NCBI GenBank assembly: GCA_963713355.1
Contig: CAVQLK010000009.1
Location: 1-64,000, forward strand
Length of the DNA stretch: 64,000 bases
Source of the DNA: FEN-1219 sp963713355
GTDB taxonomy: Bacteria; Pseudomonadota; Gammaproteobacteria; Steroidobacterales; Rariloculaceae
Reading direction: 5' to 3'
The notes below the pieces were generated by a model, which was given only the letters and a program-made list of their open reading frames with translations, was not told where the DNA came from and made no database searches. Position numbers and translations under genes: made by a program. Shown piece by piece: positions 41,200 through 50,464 of this stretch (the stretch's first letter is position 1; every line of letters starts with the position of its first letter).

Positions 41200-42690
41200 A
41201 TGGGCAAGCCCACCGGCTTCATGGAATATCCGAAGAAGAGCGTGCCGTATCGCGACGCGCGCGAGCGTCTCGGCGATTTCCGCGAAATCTTCACGCATGC
41301 GCCCGAGGATCATCTGCGCAATCAAGGCGCGCGCTGCATGGACTGCGGCGTACCATTCTGCCAGTCCGACAACGGCTGCCCGATCGACAACCTGATTCCC
41401 GAATGGAACGACATGGTCTACCAGGGCCGTTGGCGCGAAGCGCTCGACCGCCTGCACAAGACCAACAACTTCCCCGAGTTCACGGGCCGAACGTGCCCCG
41501 CGCCCTGCGAGGGCGCGTGCGTCCTCGGCATCACGGACCCGCCGGTCACGATCAAGAACATCGAGAACGCCATCATCGACCGCGGCTTCGCCGAAGGCTG
41601 GGTCAAGGCAGAAGTACCGGCGACGCGCACAGGTAAGCGCGTGGCCGTAGTCGGCTCCGGCCCGGCCGGCCTCGCCGCCGCGGAGCAATTGAACCGCGCG
41701 GGCCACAAAGTCACGGTGTACGAGCGCGCCGACCGCATCGGCGGGCTCTTGATGTACGGCATCCCGAACATGAAGCTCGACAAGGGCGTCGTCGACCGCC
41801 GCGTCGCCTTGCTGCGCGCATCGGGCATCGACTTCGTCACCGGAGCCGACGTAGGCAAGAACGTCGATCCCAAGAAGCTGCGCGCCGAGCACGACGCGCT
41901 GCTGCTGACGACGGGCGCGACGCAGCCGCGGGACCTGCCGATCCCGGGGCGCACGAACGCCGGCGTTCACTTCGCGATGGAGTTCCTGACGGCCAATACG
42001 AAGAGCCTGCTCGCGAGCGGCCTCGAAGACGGCAACTACATCAGCGCGAAGGACAAGCACGTCGTCGTCATCGGCGGCGGCGACACCGGCGCCGACTGTA
42101 TCGGCACCGCGCTGCGGCATGGCTGCAAGAGCCTCGTCAACCTCGAGCTGCTCGACCAGTCGCCGCCGAAGCGCGGGCTCGACAATCCGTGGCCGCTATG
42201 GCCGAAGATCCATCGCTCCGACTACGCGCATGAGGAAGCCATCGCGCGCTTCGGCGCCGATCCGCGCAATTACGCCGTCGTGTCGAAGGAATTCGTCGGC
42301 CGCGATGGCCGCGTGGCGTCCGTGAAAATCAATCGAGTGCAGTGGGAACTGGTCAACGGGGTGCTGAAGATGACCGACGTCGACGGCTCGATGGAAGCGC
42401 TCGATGCCGACCTCGTGCTGCTTGCCATGGGATTCTTGGGCCCAGAGGCGTATCTCGCGGAAGCGCTCGGCGTCGAGCGCGATCAACGCTCGAGCTATCG
42501 CGCGGCGCACGGCAAGTTTGCGACGAACGTGCCGGGCGTGTTCGCCGCCGGCGACTGCCGGCGCGGTCAGTCGCTCGTCGTCTGGGCCATCAACGAAGGC
42601 CGCGGCGCCGCGCGCGCCGTCGACGAGTTCCTCATGGGCGAAAGCCTGCTGCCGGCGCCGAAGCTCACGCTCGGCGGCGCGATGGGCTGA
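41200..42690 (+). CDS. gltD: Glutamate synthase (NADPH) small subunit
   Basis: GltD passes electrons from NADPH through FAD and iron-sulfur clusters to GltB. The 496-residue protein has the N-terminal cluster cysteines (ARCMDCGVPFCQSDNGCP and RTCPAPCEGACVLG), an FAD-binding fold (VAVVGSGPAGLAAAEQLNRA), the NADPH-binding fold (VVVIGGGDTGADCIGTALRH) and the C-terminal FAD motif VPGVFAAGDCRRGQSLVVWA. It forms one operon with gltB. It ends ten bases from the convergent sensor kinase gene. Confidence 0.98.
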   Translation: MGKPTGFMEYPKKSVPYRDARERLGDFREIFTHAPEDHLRNQGARCMDCGVPFCQSDNGCPIDNLIPEWNDMVYQGRWREALDRLHKTNNFPEFTGRTCPAPCEGACVLGITDPPVTIKNIENAIIDRGFAEGWVKAEVPATRTGKRVAVVGSGPAGLAAAEQLNRAGHKVTVYERADRIGGLLMYGIPNMKLDKGVVDRRVALLRASGIDFVTGADVGKNVDPKKLRAEHDALLLTTGATQPRDLPIPGRTNAGVHFAMEFLTANTKSLLASGLEDGNYISAKDKHVVVIGGGDTGADCIGTALRHGCKSLVNLELLDQSPPKRGLDNPWPLWPKIHRSDYAHEEAIARFGADPRNYAVVSKEFVGRDGRVASVKINRVQWELVNGVLKMTDVDGSMEALDADLVLLAMGFLGPEAYLAEALGVERDQRSSYRAAHGKFATNVPGVFAAGDCRRGQSLVVWAINEGRGAARAVDEFLMGESLLPAPKLTLGGAMG

Positions 42691-42700
42691 CTCGCCCCGA

Positions 42701-44743
42701 CTACCCTGCGGCCGCCCGCCGCGGAAACCAGACGCGGAACACTACGCCGCTGGCGTCCGGTAGGTCGTGCGCCTCGCAGCGGCCCCCGTGGAAGTCCGCG
42801 ACGAGCGCGACTATCGCCAAGCCGAGGCCGAGATGGGGCCGGCCATCGCGTTGCTGACGGATCGAGACGAGCGAGTCGAACAGCCGCCCGCGCATCTTTG
42901 CCGGCAGCGTGGACCCTGAGTTCGCGACTGACAGCACGATCTCGCTGCCGGCCGCGGCGAGCGCGACATCGATGCGGCTGCCAGCGGCGCTGAAGCTGAC
43001 GGCGTTGTCGACGAGCTTGTCGAGCAGCTGCGCGACGAGCTCGTCGGAACCGACGATCGTGGCGAGTGCCACATCGTTGCGATACGCGATTTCGCGCTCG
43101 GGATAGACGTCGCGATAGGCCGCGCAGCACGACGCCACCACGGCCGCGAGATCGAACGGCTGCGCCGCCGTCTCGCGGATCGCCTGCTCGAGCGCCGTCG
43201 CCTCGCTCATCGCGACGAGGATGCCATCTAGCCTTTCCGTGCCTTGGCGCAAGCGCTTGAGATATTCCCCGGCTGCCGGCGCATCGACCTCATGCTCGAG
43301 ATTGTCGAGCGACGTCGTGACGACGGCGAGCGGCGTGCGCAATTCGTGCGAGAGCTTGCTCGCGAGCGTACGCAGGTACTCCGTGTGCTCGCGCAGGCGC
43401 TCGAGCAGCTCCGTGAAGCTCCGCGACAGCGCGCCGAGCTCGTCGCCGGCGGCCGTGCCCGGCATCGCGCTGCGAATTTCGCCGCGCGGCCCGAGCGCAG
43501 TCTTCGCCGCGCTCGCGAGCCGGCGCACGCGCAACGACAGCCAGGTCGCATAACCGAGCAACCCCAAGCCGACGACGATGGTCGCCAGCAGTGTCAGCGA
43601 CATGAGCCGCACCAGCGCGCGGTTCGTCAGCGTCAGGATGGGGTCGCTGGCCTGCTCGAGCACGACGGCGCCCTCGACGCCGGCGGCGCCCATGATCGGC
43701 ACGGCCGCCGCGACGATCGCCTCGCGTTCCGGGCCGCTGCCGTACCACGCCGTCGCTTCGCGGCCCTGCAACGCCCGCCGCAGCGTCTCGTCGGCGACGC
43801 GCCCTTGGGGCCGCTCGGCCGGGTACGGCGGATCTTCACGTTCGAGCAGCCAGCGGAACAGGTCGCCGAACAGGCCCGTGCCGTCCTCGGCCGCAACTCC
43901 GGGTGCGACGCCGCCCGCGACGGCCAACACCCAGCCGTCATGGTCGAGCACCCTGAAGCGCCCTCCCGCGCGGCCGAATTGACCGAGCATGCCCTGGAGC
44001 TCCGGCACCTGCCGAATGAACCGGCCGAGCGTGCCCGTCGCTTCGTCCCACGTCGCATGCAGCTCGCCATACGAAGCGTCGCTGCGATCGACGTCGATGA
44101 TTCCGACGCCGAGCGCTCCGCCGACGAGATTCAACGGCACGCGGACCTCGAGCGCATAGCCGGCGGGGGTCTCCTGCCATGCGCCGATCACGCGGCCATC
44201 GTAGATCTCGCTGGGCTCGAACCGATCCGGGCCGGTCTCCTGAGCGCGGAATGCGCCGGGCGCCGCCGTCGCCATCAACCACCAGCGGGCGGCGCCCGGC
44301 TCGGCCGCGACGACGACACGGTCGCCATACGGCGGCTGCCCGGCCTGGCGCTGATAGACGAGCTCGCGATCCACGACGCTGATGAAGAGGTACACGAATC
44401 GGCCGTACATTCCCGCGGAGACGCGATGGCCGTCGCCGATCGCTACACCCATGTCGGCCGTTGTGGTCCAGTGATCGTCACGAACACCGTCGAGCTCCGG
44501 CTCGCGCGCTAGCGCGGTCGCGTAGATGGCGGCCCCGGCTCGCTGCGGGTCGCAGTCGGGCGGCGCACAGATTGACGCGCTTTGCTCCTCGAGCGCCGTC
44601 GCGACCGTGGCCGCGCGCGCGAGGAGCGACTGCTCGAGGGCGGCGCGCAGCGCCGTCTCCATTTCCTGCACGTAGTGGAAACCCGTCCACGGCAGCACGA
44701 GCGTCAATAGGCCGACAGCGAGCAACTGCAGCCGCAGCGACAC
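42701..44743 (-). CDS. Sensor histidine kinase, PdsS-like (dedicated sortase system)
   Basis: This 680-residue membrane kinase has an N-terminal membrane segment (about 7-25) and a periplasmic region of roughly 350 residues. A DOMON/CBM9-like part sits in that region (DGVRDDHWTTTADMGVAIGD, YGDRVVVAAEPG, GYALEVRVPLNLVGGALGVG). A second membrane segment (about 385-410) and a HAMP region follow, then the dimerisation helix with phospho-histidine 466 (KLSHELRTPLAVVTT) and an HATPase domain (KLVDNAVSFS, HLGLGLAIVALVADFHGG). The layout fits the PdsS family paired with PdsR-type regulators. The start is a GTG at 44743, 13 bases after the preceding gene stops. It is the last gene of a three-gene operon and lies on the strand opposite the likely partner regulator at 35566. 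Confidence 0.85.
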   Translation of the reverse strand: MSLRLQLLAVGLLTLVLPWTGFHYVQEMETALRAALEQSLLARAATVATALEEQSASICAPPDCDPQRAGAAIYATALAREPELDGVRDDHWTTTADMGVAIGDGHRVSAGMYGRFVYLFISVVDRELVYQRQAGQPPYGDRVVVAAEPGAARWWLMATAAPGAFRAQETGPDRFEPSEIYDGRVIGAWQETPAGYALEVRVPLNLVGGALGVGIIDVDRSDASYGELHATWDEATGTLGRFIRQVPELQGMLGQFGRAGGRFRVLDHDGWVLAVAGGVAPGVAAEDGTGLFGDLFRWLLEREDPPYPAERPQGRVADETLRRALQGREATAWYGSGPEREAIVAAAVPIMGAAGVEGAVVLEQASDPILTLTNRALVRLMSLTLLATIVVGLGLLGYATWLSLRVRRLASAAKTALGPRGEIRSAMPGTAAGDELGALSRSFTELLERLREHTEYLRTLASKLSHELRTPLAVVTTSLDNLEHEVDAPAAGEYLKRLRQGTERLDGILVAMSEATALEQAIRETAAQPFDLAAVVASCCAAYRDVYPEREIAYRNDVALATIVGSDELVAQLLDKLVDNAVSFSAAGSRIDVALAAAGSEIVLSVANSGSTLPAKMRGRLFDSLVSIRQQRDGRPHLGLGLAIVALVADFHGGRCEAHDLPDASGVVFRVWFPRRAAAG

Positions 44744-44755
44744 GGTCGTCGGCCG

Positions 44756-45226
44756 TCAGCGCTCGTTCGTCATCACGAGCGGCACCTGACCGGCGCCGGT
44801 GAACGACAGTGGGTCGATTCTCTTGCGGTCGAGCGTCACCTTGCCGTAGATCTCGTACGCCAGCGTGTTGTCGGGACCCTGAACGAACGACAGAAGGCGC
44901 GACAACGACGAAACGATTTCGCTGCCGACCTCGATCGTCAACGTTTGCCGGTCGAGAGCTTCGACCACGAGCGGCGGCGTTTGGCCGTCGATGATGCCCT
45001 CGTCTGCGAGACGCAGCTTGAACTCGATCCCCCGTATTTTCACGGGCTCGGTATCCATGTTGTCGACGAGGAGCGTGACGCGGAAGCGCTGTTGACCTGA
45101 GATCGCCGGGAGCGGCTCGAGGCTCTGCACGCCGATGCGCAAGCCCGCCCCACGCTGCGCGACGGAGCTCTCGAGTGGCGCACTGCCGAGCAACACGGCT
45201 GCTATCAACAGGAATACGATTCGCAT
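44756..45226 (-). CDS. LEA type 2 / WHy-domain-like exported protein
   Basis: The protein has 156 residues from ATG 45226 (GGGAGAGTGAG just upstream), with a signal peptide (FLLIAAVLLGSAPLESSVAQ). One beta-sandwich domain follows: GLRIGVQSLEPLPAISGQQR, FRVTLLVDNMDTEPVKIRGI and YEIYGKVTLDRKRIDPLSF. The pattern is that of water-stress/LEA-2 domains, found in desiccation and envelope proteins. The precise role is unknown. The stop of the preceding gene is one base from its start (TGA-G-ATG), and the kinase gene follows after 13 bases. Confidence 0.75.
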   Translation of the reverse strand: MRIVFLLIAAVLLGSAPLESSVAQRGAGLRIGVQSLEPLPAISGQQRFRVTLLVDNMDTEPVKIRGIEFKLRLADEGIIDGQTPPLVVEALDRQTLTIEVGSEIVSSLSRLLSFVQGPDNTLAYEIYGKVTLDRKRIDPLSFTGAGQVPLVMTNER

Positions 45227-45227
45227 C

Positions 45228-45674
45228 TCACTCTCCCAAGGCGCGGCTGTAGTCTGCGCCGATGATGCGCCAATCTCCGCCGTCGTTGACGAGCTCGAGC
45301 TCGAAACGATAAAGATCAGCCTCCACGCCATCGATCAGCGCGGCGCCCGCCCGCTGACCCACGAGCCCGGCGTGCACGACGGCGCGAGCGGAGTCCGCGC
45401 CTTCGAGCACGATCTCATCGACGCGGCTCACGATCTCGATTCGCTGGTTGGCGATGAAGTAGCCGCGAATCGAGCGAACCAGCTGGTCGCGGTCGTTGCC
45501 GCGCGCGTCGCGATAGGCGGCGCCGAGAGCTTCGCCGAAGAAGCCGGCGTCGCGCTGCTCGGCCGCCTCCTCCGCCGCCGTCAGCAGCGCGCGGATCTCG
45601 GCTTCCTGATCGTGGGCTCCGCAACTTACGATGAGCACGGCGGCGATAGCGGAAGCGATGCCCGGCGTCTTCAT
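45228..45674 (-). CDS. NTF2-like lipoprotein
   Basis: The protein has 148 residues from ATG 45674, with a short lipoprotein signal (IASAIAAVLIVSCGAHDQ, lipidated cysteine at about 19). An NTF2-like alpha+beta domain follows: EIRALLTAAEEAAEQRDAGF, YFIANQRIEIVSRVDEIVL, then VHAGLVG and FELELVNDGGDWRIIGADYS. Such domains bind ligands or partner proteins. It is the first gene of an operon with the LEA-like protein and the PdsS-like kinase, and may be part of its envelope sensing module. That link is inference from gene order. Confidence 0.78.
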   Translation of the reverse strand: MKTPGIASAIAAVLIVSCGAHDQEAEIRALLTAAEEAAEQRDAGFFGEALGAAYRDARGNDRDQLVRSIRGYFIANQRIEIVSRVDEIVLEGADSARAVVHAGLVGQRAGAALIDGVEADLYRFELELVNDGGDWRIIGADYSRALGE

Positions 45675-45769
45675 GGCCGCGATTGTAGAGGGCGGCTGAC
45701 TGCAAAAACACGACGCCGTACCGCACGACGCACATTTATACTGGAACACTCGCTTCGACGGAGCGCTGT

Positions 45770-47053
45770 ATGCGCAATTTCGAGTCTCGCAGGGTCGCCG
45801 TGATCGGCGGCGTCCGGATTCCGTTTTGCCGCGCGCACACGGCCTACGCCCGCTGCTCGAACCAAGACATGATGACGGCCGTGCTGCAAGCACTCGTGGC
45901 CCGTTACTCACTCGCGGGCGAGCGCTTGGGCGACGTGTCGCTCGGCGCCGTCATCAAGCACTCGCGCGATTTCAACCTGGCGCGCGAGTCGACGCTGTCG
46001 TCGGGATTGGCGCCGGAAACCCCGGCGTTCGACATTCAGCGAGCGTGCGGCACCAGCCTCTCCGCTGCGATCATCATCGGCGCGAAGATATCGGCGGGGC
46101 TCATCGATGCCGGCATCGCGGGCGGCACGGACTCGATCAGCGACGTGCCGCTCGTCTATCCGGACGCCTATCGCACGCTGGTGCTCGAGAGCGCGCGCGG
46201 CCGGTCGCTCGGCTCGCGCGTGACGCCGTGGCTCAAGCTGCGGCCAAAGCACTTCAAGCCGATTTTCCCGGACGTCATGGAGCCGCGCACGAAGCTGTCG
46301 ATGGGCGAGAGCATGGAGATCACGGCAAAGGAGTGGCAGCTCTCGCGCGAGGAGCAAGACGGGCTTGCACTCGCGAGCCATCAGAACGCCGCGCGAGCGT
46401 ATGCCTCGGGCTTCTACGCCGACCTAGTCGTCGAGTTCCAGGGCGTCAAGCGCGACAACAACATTCGCCCCGATACGAGCTTGGAGCAGCTCGCGAAGCT
46501 AAAGCCCGTCTTCGACCGTGGCCCCGGCGGCACGCTAACGGCGGGCAACAGCACGCCTCTGACGGATGGCGCTTCGGCCGTGTTGCTCGCATCGGAGGAA
46601 TGGGCGCGAGCCCGCGGACTGCCGATCGCGGGATACCTGACGCACGCGCGCGAGGCCGCCGTCGACTTCATCGCCAAGGAAGGCTTGCTGATGGCGCCGG
46701 CCTACGCCGTCTCGGCGATGCTTACCGAGGCGAACCTGGCGCTGCAGGACTTCGACTTCTACGAGATTCACGAAGCGTTCGCGGCACAGACGCTCGTGAC
46801 GCTAAAAGCCTGGGAATCCGAGAAGTTCTGCCGCGAGCGGCTCGGACGCGACCGCGCGATGGGATCGATCGATCGCAGCAAGCTCAACGTCAAGGGCGGC
46901 AGCGTCGCCGTCGGCCATCCGTTTGCGGCCACGGGCACGAGGATCCTCGCGACGCTGGCGAAGCTCTTGCGCGAGCGCGGCAGTGGACGCGGCTTGATCT
47001 CGGTTTGTACGGCCGGCGGGATGGGTGTCACCGCGATTCTCGAAGCCGCTTAG
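45770..47053 (+). CDS. Thiolase (acetyl-CoA acetyltransferase / 3-ketoacyl-CoA thiolase, FadI-like)
   Basis: The 427-residue enzyme has the thiolase active-site cysteine C93 in QRACGTSLSAA, the motif GNSTPLTDGASAVLLAS, the histidine box FYEIHEAFAAQ, GGSVAVGHPFAATGTRI and the second catalytic cysteine C413 in SVCTAGGMG. It would cleave or condense acyl-CoA units in fatty acid oxidation or acetoacetyl-CoA formation. The length and the KLSMGESMEITAKEW segment point to the FadI-type branch. No hydratase/dehydrogenase partner lies beside it. It is divergent from the lipoprotein-kinase operon. Confidence 0.93.
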   Translation: MRNFESRRVAVIGGVRIPFCRAHTAYARCSNQDMMTAVLQALVARYSLAGERLGDVSLGAVIKHSRDFNLARESTLSSGLAPETPAFDIQRACGTSLSAAIIIGAKISAGLIDAGIAGGTDSISDVPLVYPDAYRTLVLESARGRSLGSRVTPWLKLRPKHFKPIFPDVMEPRTKLSMGESMEITAKEWQLSREEQDGLALASHQNAARAYASGFYADLVVEFQGVKRDNNIRPDTSLEQLAKLKPVFDRGPGGTLTAGNSTPLTDGASAVLLASEEWARARGLPIAGYLTHAREAAVDFIAKEGLLMAPAYAVSAMLTEANLALQDFDFYEIHEAFAAQTLVTLKAWESEKFCRERLGRDRAMGSIDRSKLNVKGGSVAVGHPFAATGTRILATLAKLLRERGSGRGLISVCTAGGMGVTAILEAA

Positions 47054-47070
47054 CGAAACGCCGCGTTTCG
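47054..47070 (+). terminator. Hairpin after the thiolase gene
   Basis: CGAAACG and CGTTTCG form a seven-base stem with a CCG loop beginning immediately after the thiolase stop codon. No T-run follows, so it is only a possible terminator. Bases 47071-47185 contain nothing else I can name. Confidence 0.35.
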
Positions 47071-47185
47071 GCCATTTAGTGCCTGCATTGGCGTGCTCCG
47101 CATCGCCGCCGTCACGACAACCGTCTACAACGTCTGGTTTCGCTAGACGAGCAGCGGGCGCCACTGCACCTTCGAAGCTGCGCGG

Positions 47186-48016
47186 CTAGTTGTCAGCGCG
47201 CGCGACGGATCGCGTCGGCGCGTTACGGCGCGCCTCCTCGTAGTACGGCATCATCTGCGGCGCGAGCTCGGCGAGCTTCTGCTGCCGGTTCGCGGGGCTC
47301 GGATGCGTGCTCAGGAATTGTGGCGGCCCGCCGCCGGACACGCTTGCCATCTTCTGCCACAGGCTGATGGCCGCGTTCGGGTTATAGCCGGCCTTCGCCG
47401 CGAGCTCGATGCCGATCTCGTCGGCTTCCGACTCCGCGGTGCGGCTGTTCGGCATTTGGATCGCGAGAGCGGCCGCGATACCCGCGGTGCTCATTGCGGC
47501 CTGCGAGTCCTCCGACAGCACGCCGGCCAGCGCGACCCCCGCGTTCGTCGCGATCGCGACGGACATGCGCTCGGCCGTGTGATTCGCGAGCGCATGGCTG
47601 ACCTCGTGCGCCAGGACCTGCGCGAGCTCGTCGTCGGTAGGGTCGAGCTTCTGCAACAGGCCGGTGTAGACCGCCATGCGCCCGCCGGCCATGCACCACG
47701 CGTTCACGACTTCAGGATCTTCGATGACCTCGATGCTCCACTCCCATTCGGCGGTCTCGGGCCGCATCGCTACGGCCTGGGCGACGACGCGGCCAGTGAT
47801 CGCGTCAACGCGCCGAGCGGCGCTCGACGATTCGGGCAAGACCTTGCCCGCCTGGCGCAGCTCGCTGATCTGCATCGCGTAAGCTTCCTCCGACGCGACG
47901 ATCGCGCTGTCCTCGGAAACGAGCGCGAGCTGCCGGCGGCCCGTTGGGCTCACGGCGCACGCTGCGAGAACGGCGCCCAGCAGCGCCGGCACAAAAAAGT
48001 GAGTCTTCCTGCTCAT
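47186..48016 (-). CDS. M48 family metalloprotease, lipoprotein
   Basis: The 276-residue protein starts at ATG 48016. Its lipoprotein signal (ALLGAVLAAC) places the lipidated cysteine at 20. The zinc site is VLAHEVSHALANH (H137, E138, H141) with the third ligand in ESEAD at 195-199. NAWCMAGGRMAVYTGLL before the zinc site and STHPSPANRQQKL near the end are typical of the LoiP/YcaL/BepA type. It probably acts in periplasmic quality control of outer-membrane proteins. A longer upstream frame lacks protein character. Confidence 0.93.
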   Translation of the reverse strand: MSRKTHFFVPALLGAVLAACAVSPTGRRQLALVSEDSAIVASEEAYAMQISELRQAGKVLPESSSAARRVDAITGRVVAQAVAMRPETAEWEWSIEVIEDPEVVNAWCMAGGRMAVYTGLLQKLDPTDDELAQVLAHEVSHALANHTAERMSVAIATNAGVALAGVLSEDSQAAMSTAGIAAALAIQMPNSRTAESEADEIGIELAAKAGYNPNAAISLWQKMASVSGGGPPQFLSTHPSPANRQQKLAELAPQMMPYYEEARRNAPTRSVARADN

Positions 48017-48107
48017 GGTGCACCTCCGGTCCGATCGTGACGGAAGTGCAAGACCAATGCCAACAGAGCGTCGCGGCCCGTGTAGGCCATCAAGGCTCGC
48101 CGGGCCC

Positions 48108-48995
48108 TTAGCGCGCAAGCCACAGCGCATACGACACGAGGAACGGCAGCGCGAGCGCGCCGAGCAGCGTCGAGACGAGCACGATGCCGGCGATGTCGTC
48201 GGCGTCACGCTCGTAGCGGGCAGCGAATAGATAGCTGAACACGGCCGCCGGCATCGCGCCCTGCAGCACGAGCACACCCTGCGCGACGCCGCGCAGGCCG
48301 AGGGCAAAGCTCACGCCGACCGCGACGGCGAACGAGATGACGATGCGGGCCGTGCCGAGGCCGAGCGCACGCGGAAGGTTGTGCGCCTTCAACCCGCCAA
48401 TCGTGTTACCGAGCGCCATCAGCATCAGCGGAATCAAGAGATCGCCGATTGCGCCGAGCGTGTTCGCTAGCCAGATCGGGACGCGAACGTCGCCGCCGAC
48501 GACGGCGATGCCGGCAATGGCACCGTAGAGCATCGGCGTCGAGAACAACGTCCGCACGACGGAGACGCGCGTATGCAGAAGCGGCACGAATGTGAACTGC
48601 AGCAGCGAGTTCGTGACGTAGATCGCCACCGCGAGCCCGAGACCCTCTTGCCCGAAAGCGAACAGACATAGCGGCAAGCCGAGGTTGCCCGTGTTGCCGA
48701 GCGTCAGCGCCGGAAGGAACGAACGTTGCGGCAAGCGGAGCAGCTTGATCAATACGGCGGAAACACCGGCCACGCCGAGCGTGACCACGATCATCGCGCC
48801 GACCATTTCCCAGAACTGCGTCAGCGGCAGAGTGAGCTGCGACAAGCTCGTGAAGACGAGGCACGGGCCCGCGACGTACATGATGATGCGCGTCACGAAC
48901 GGCATGTCGAACGGCGCACCCGTGAGCCGCCACGCATAACCGATCGCGGCCATGACGAACACCGGCGCGAGAACGGCGGCAACTTCGGCAATCAC
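48108..48995 (-). CDS. AEC family transporter
   Basis: The 295-residue membrane protein has about ten hydrophobic segments in two halves (VLAPVFVMAAIGYAWRL, ALTLGNTGNLGLPLCLFAFG, LANTLGAIGDLLIPLMLMAL, VLVLQGAMPAAVFSYLFA). GNTGNLGLPL and LQGAMPAAVFSY are hallmarks of auxin-efflux-carrier type permeases, which export organic acids or amino-acid derivatives. I choose the GTG at 48995 (VIAEVAAVLAPVF) because it sits just before the first membrane segment. A TTG at 49073 would add 26 residues and overlap the divergent VOC gene. The substrate is unknown. Confidence 0.88.
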   Translation of the reverse strand: MIAEVAAVLAPVFVMAAIGYAWRLTGAPFDMPFVTRIIMYVAGPCLVFTSLSQLTLPLTQFWEMVGAMIVVTLGVAGVSAVLIKLLRLPQRSFLPALTLGNTGNLGLPLCLFAFGQEGLGLAVAIYVTNSLLQFTFVPLLHTRVSVVRTLFSTPMLYGAIAGIAVVGGDVRVPIWLANTLGAIGDLLIPLMLMALGNTIGGLKAHNLPRALGLGTARIVISFAVAVGVSFALGLRGVAQGVLVLQGAMPAAVFSYLFAARYERDADDIAGIVLVSTLLGALALPFLVSYALWLAR

Positions 48996-49102
48996 GGCGG
49001 TGGATACAAGCGGCGTTCGGTCGGTTTGCAGATCGGCGCTGCGCGCGGAAGTCTGCCAGAATGGCCCGCTCAAGTCTCACGCCATGGAATGCCAGTTCGT
49101 CG

Positions 49103-49819
49103 ATGCTCGGTCAGTTTCTCGAGTATTCCGTCGCGGCACGGCCGCTCGCAGCTTCCTTCGAGTTCTTCGAGTCGCTCGGTTTCGCGAGCATTCCCGTCAG
49201 CGATACGCTGCCGGATCCTTACGTCGTCTGTTTCGACGGCACGGTCGCCGTAGGCCTGCATGACCGAACCCAGGCCGGGCCGCGACTGACGTTCGTGCGG
49301 CCGGGACTCCGTGATTATGTGCGCCCGCTACGCCGACTCGGTGTCGAGATCACGGACACCCACTTGCGAGACAACGAGTTCAACTCGATCGCATTCAGCG
49401 ATCCCGGCGGTCAGGAAGCCGTGCTGATCGAAGCGCGCACGTTCCCGCCCGGCGACCGAGACACGCACAACGTTGCGATCTGCGGCGAGTTCTTCGAAGT
49501 CACCGTGCCGGCGACGGATCTCGACACTTCGAGCCGCTTTTGGAGCGCGCTCGGGCTCACTGTCGTCGCCTCCGGCGAGGCGCCGCACCGCTGGCAACGG
49601 CTCGCGGGCCGCGGGCTGAGGCTGGGTTTGCACGAGACGCATTGCGTCCCGGGCTTGAGCTTTCGCTGTCTAGACTTACAGGCGCGGCTCGGATATCTGC
49701 AAGCGAAGGGACACCGCGCACGCGAAGGATCGCCGCTCGCGGATCGTGCGCAGTCATCGGCGACGCTGGCGGGCCCCGAAGGCACGCAACTGTATCTGTT
49801 CGAGAAAGGGCCTCAGTGA
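49103..49819 (+). CDS. VOC/glyoxalase-like protein with two VOC modules
   Basis: From ATG 49103 the 238-residue protein has two vicinal-oxygen-chelate type halves: LEYSVAARPLAASFEFFESL at the start and FFEVTVPATDLDTSSRFWSA in the middle. Each is followed by beta strands, such as YVVCFDGTVAVGLHD and LRLGLHETHCVPGLSFRC. Members include glyoxalases, dioxygenases and resistance proteins; metal ligands cannot be assigned with confidence. ATG 49061 is an alternative start adding 14 residues. It is divergent from the AEC transporter. Confidence 0.78.
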   Translation: MLGQFLEYSVAARPLAASFEFFESLGFASIPVSDTLPDPYVVCFDGTVAVGLHDRTQAGPRLTFVRPGLRDYVRPLRRLGVEITDTHLRDNEFNSIAFSDPGGQEAVLIEARTFPPGDRDTHNVAICGEFFEVTVPATDLDTSSRFWSALGLTVVASGEAPHRWQRLAGRGLRLGLHETHCVPGLSFRCLDLQARLGYLQAKGHRAREGSPLADRAQSSATLAGPEGTQLYLFEKGPQ

Positions 49820-49825
49820 GGCCCG

Positions 49826-50464
49826 TTACGACGCGACGCGCCGATTGACCTCGGCGAGCGCATCGCGAAGCCGCGCATGCAACGGGCTCCCGCGCGGGAA
49901 ATGCGTCAATAGGTACTCCATCTGGTCGGCGAGGACTCGGCGGCCCTTCAGATAGATGTACTCGGCATACGTCGGCGTGAACGGCACGGCGACGAGCTGC
50001 AGCCGCGCCTCCTCAGGCAGTCGGCCGCCTTTGTGATTGTTGCAGCGGCGGCACGCCGTCACGACATTCGTCCACACGTCGCGCCCGCCGCGGCTGATCG
50101 GCGTGATGTGGTCCCGCGTGAGGTCCGCGGCGCGGAACTGCAGCCCGCAATACATGCAGAGGTTTGCGTCGCGCTTGAACAACGTCCGGTTGTTCAGCGG
50201 CGGCGTGTAGCGTTCGCGATTGCGCTCGAGCGTGTGAGTATCGCCATGCGTCGCGATGATCGAGTTCACCTCGATGATGCTGCGATTCCCGGATTTTGCG
50301 CTGTAGCCGCCGTGGATTCGGTACAAGGGCGAGCCGCACGCATAGGCCACCTGGCCGCTGTGATACAGCGTCGCCGCGACGCGATAGTCGATCCACTCGA
50401 GTGGCATCCCCGCGACATCCGTACGCAGAACCTCTTGAGTCAGCGCGTGCACGTATCCTTGCAT
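49826..50464 (-). CDS. HNH endonuclease family protein
   Basis: The 212-residue protein carries an HNH nuclease module in its centre: CMYCGLQFRAADLTRDHITP, then SRGGRDVWTNVVTACRRCNN, then HKGG. Paired CxxC motifs probably bind zinc, with the DH and N-H catalytic residues between them. The N-terminal 90 residues (LTQEVLRTDVAGMPLEWIDY, YRIHGGYSAKSGNRSIIEVN) and the C-terminal helical part are conserved in this stand-alone family of proteobacterial HNH proteins. No methylase or restriction partner is adjacent. It ends six bases from the convergent VOC gene. Its function is unknown. Confidence 0.9.
   Translation of the reverse strand: MQGYVHALTQEVLRTDVAGMPLEWIDYRVAATLYHSGQVAYACGSPLYRIHGGYSAKSGNRSIIEVNSIIATHGDTHTLERNRERYTPPLNNRTLFKRDANLCMYCGLQFRAADLTRDHITPISRGGRDVWTNVVTACRRCNNHKGGRLPEEARLQLVAVPFTPTYAEYIYLKGRRVLADQMEYLLTHFPRGSPLHARLRDALAEVNRRVAS

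Noticed and set aside
48996..49073. N-terminal extension of the AEC transporter from a TTG at 49073
   Set aside because: It would overlap the divergent VOC gene's upstream region and adds a charged segment not expected before the first helix of this family.
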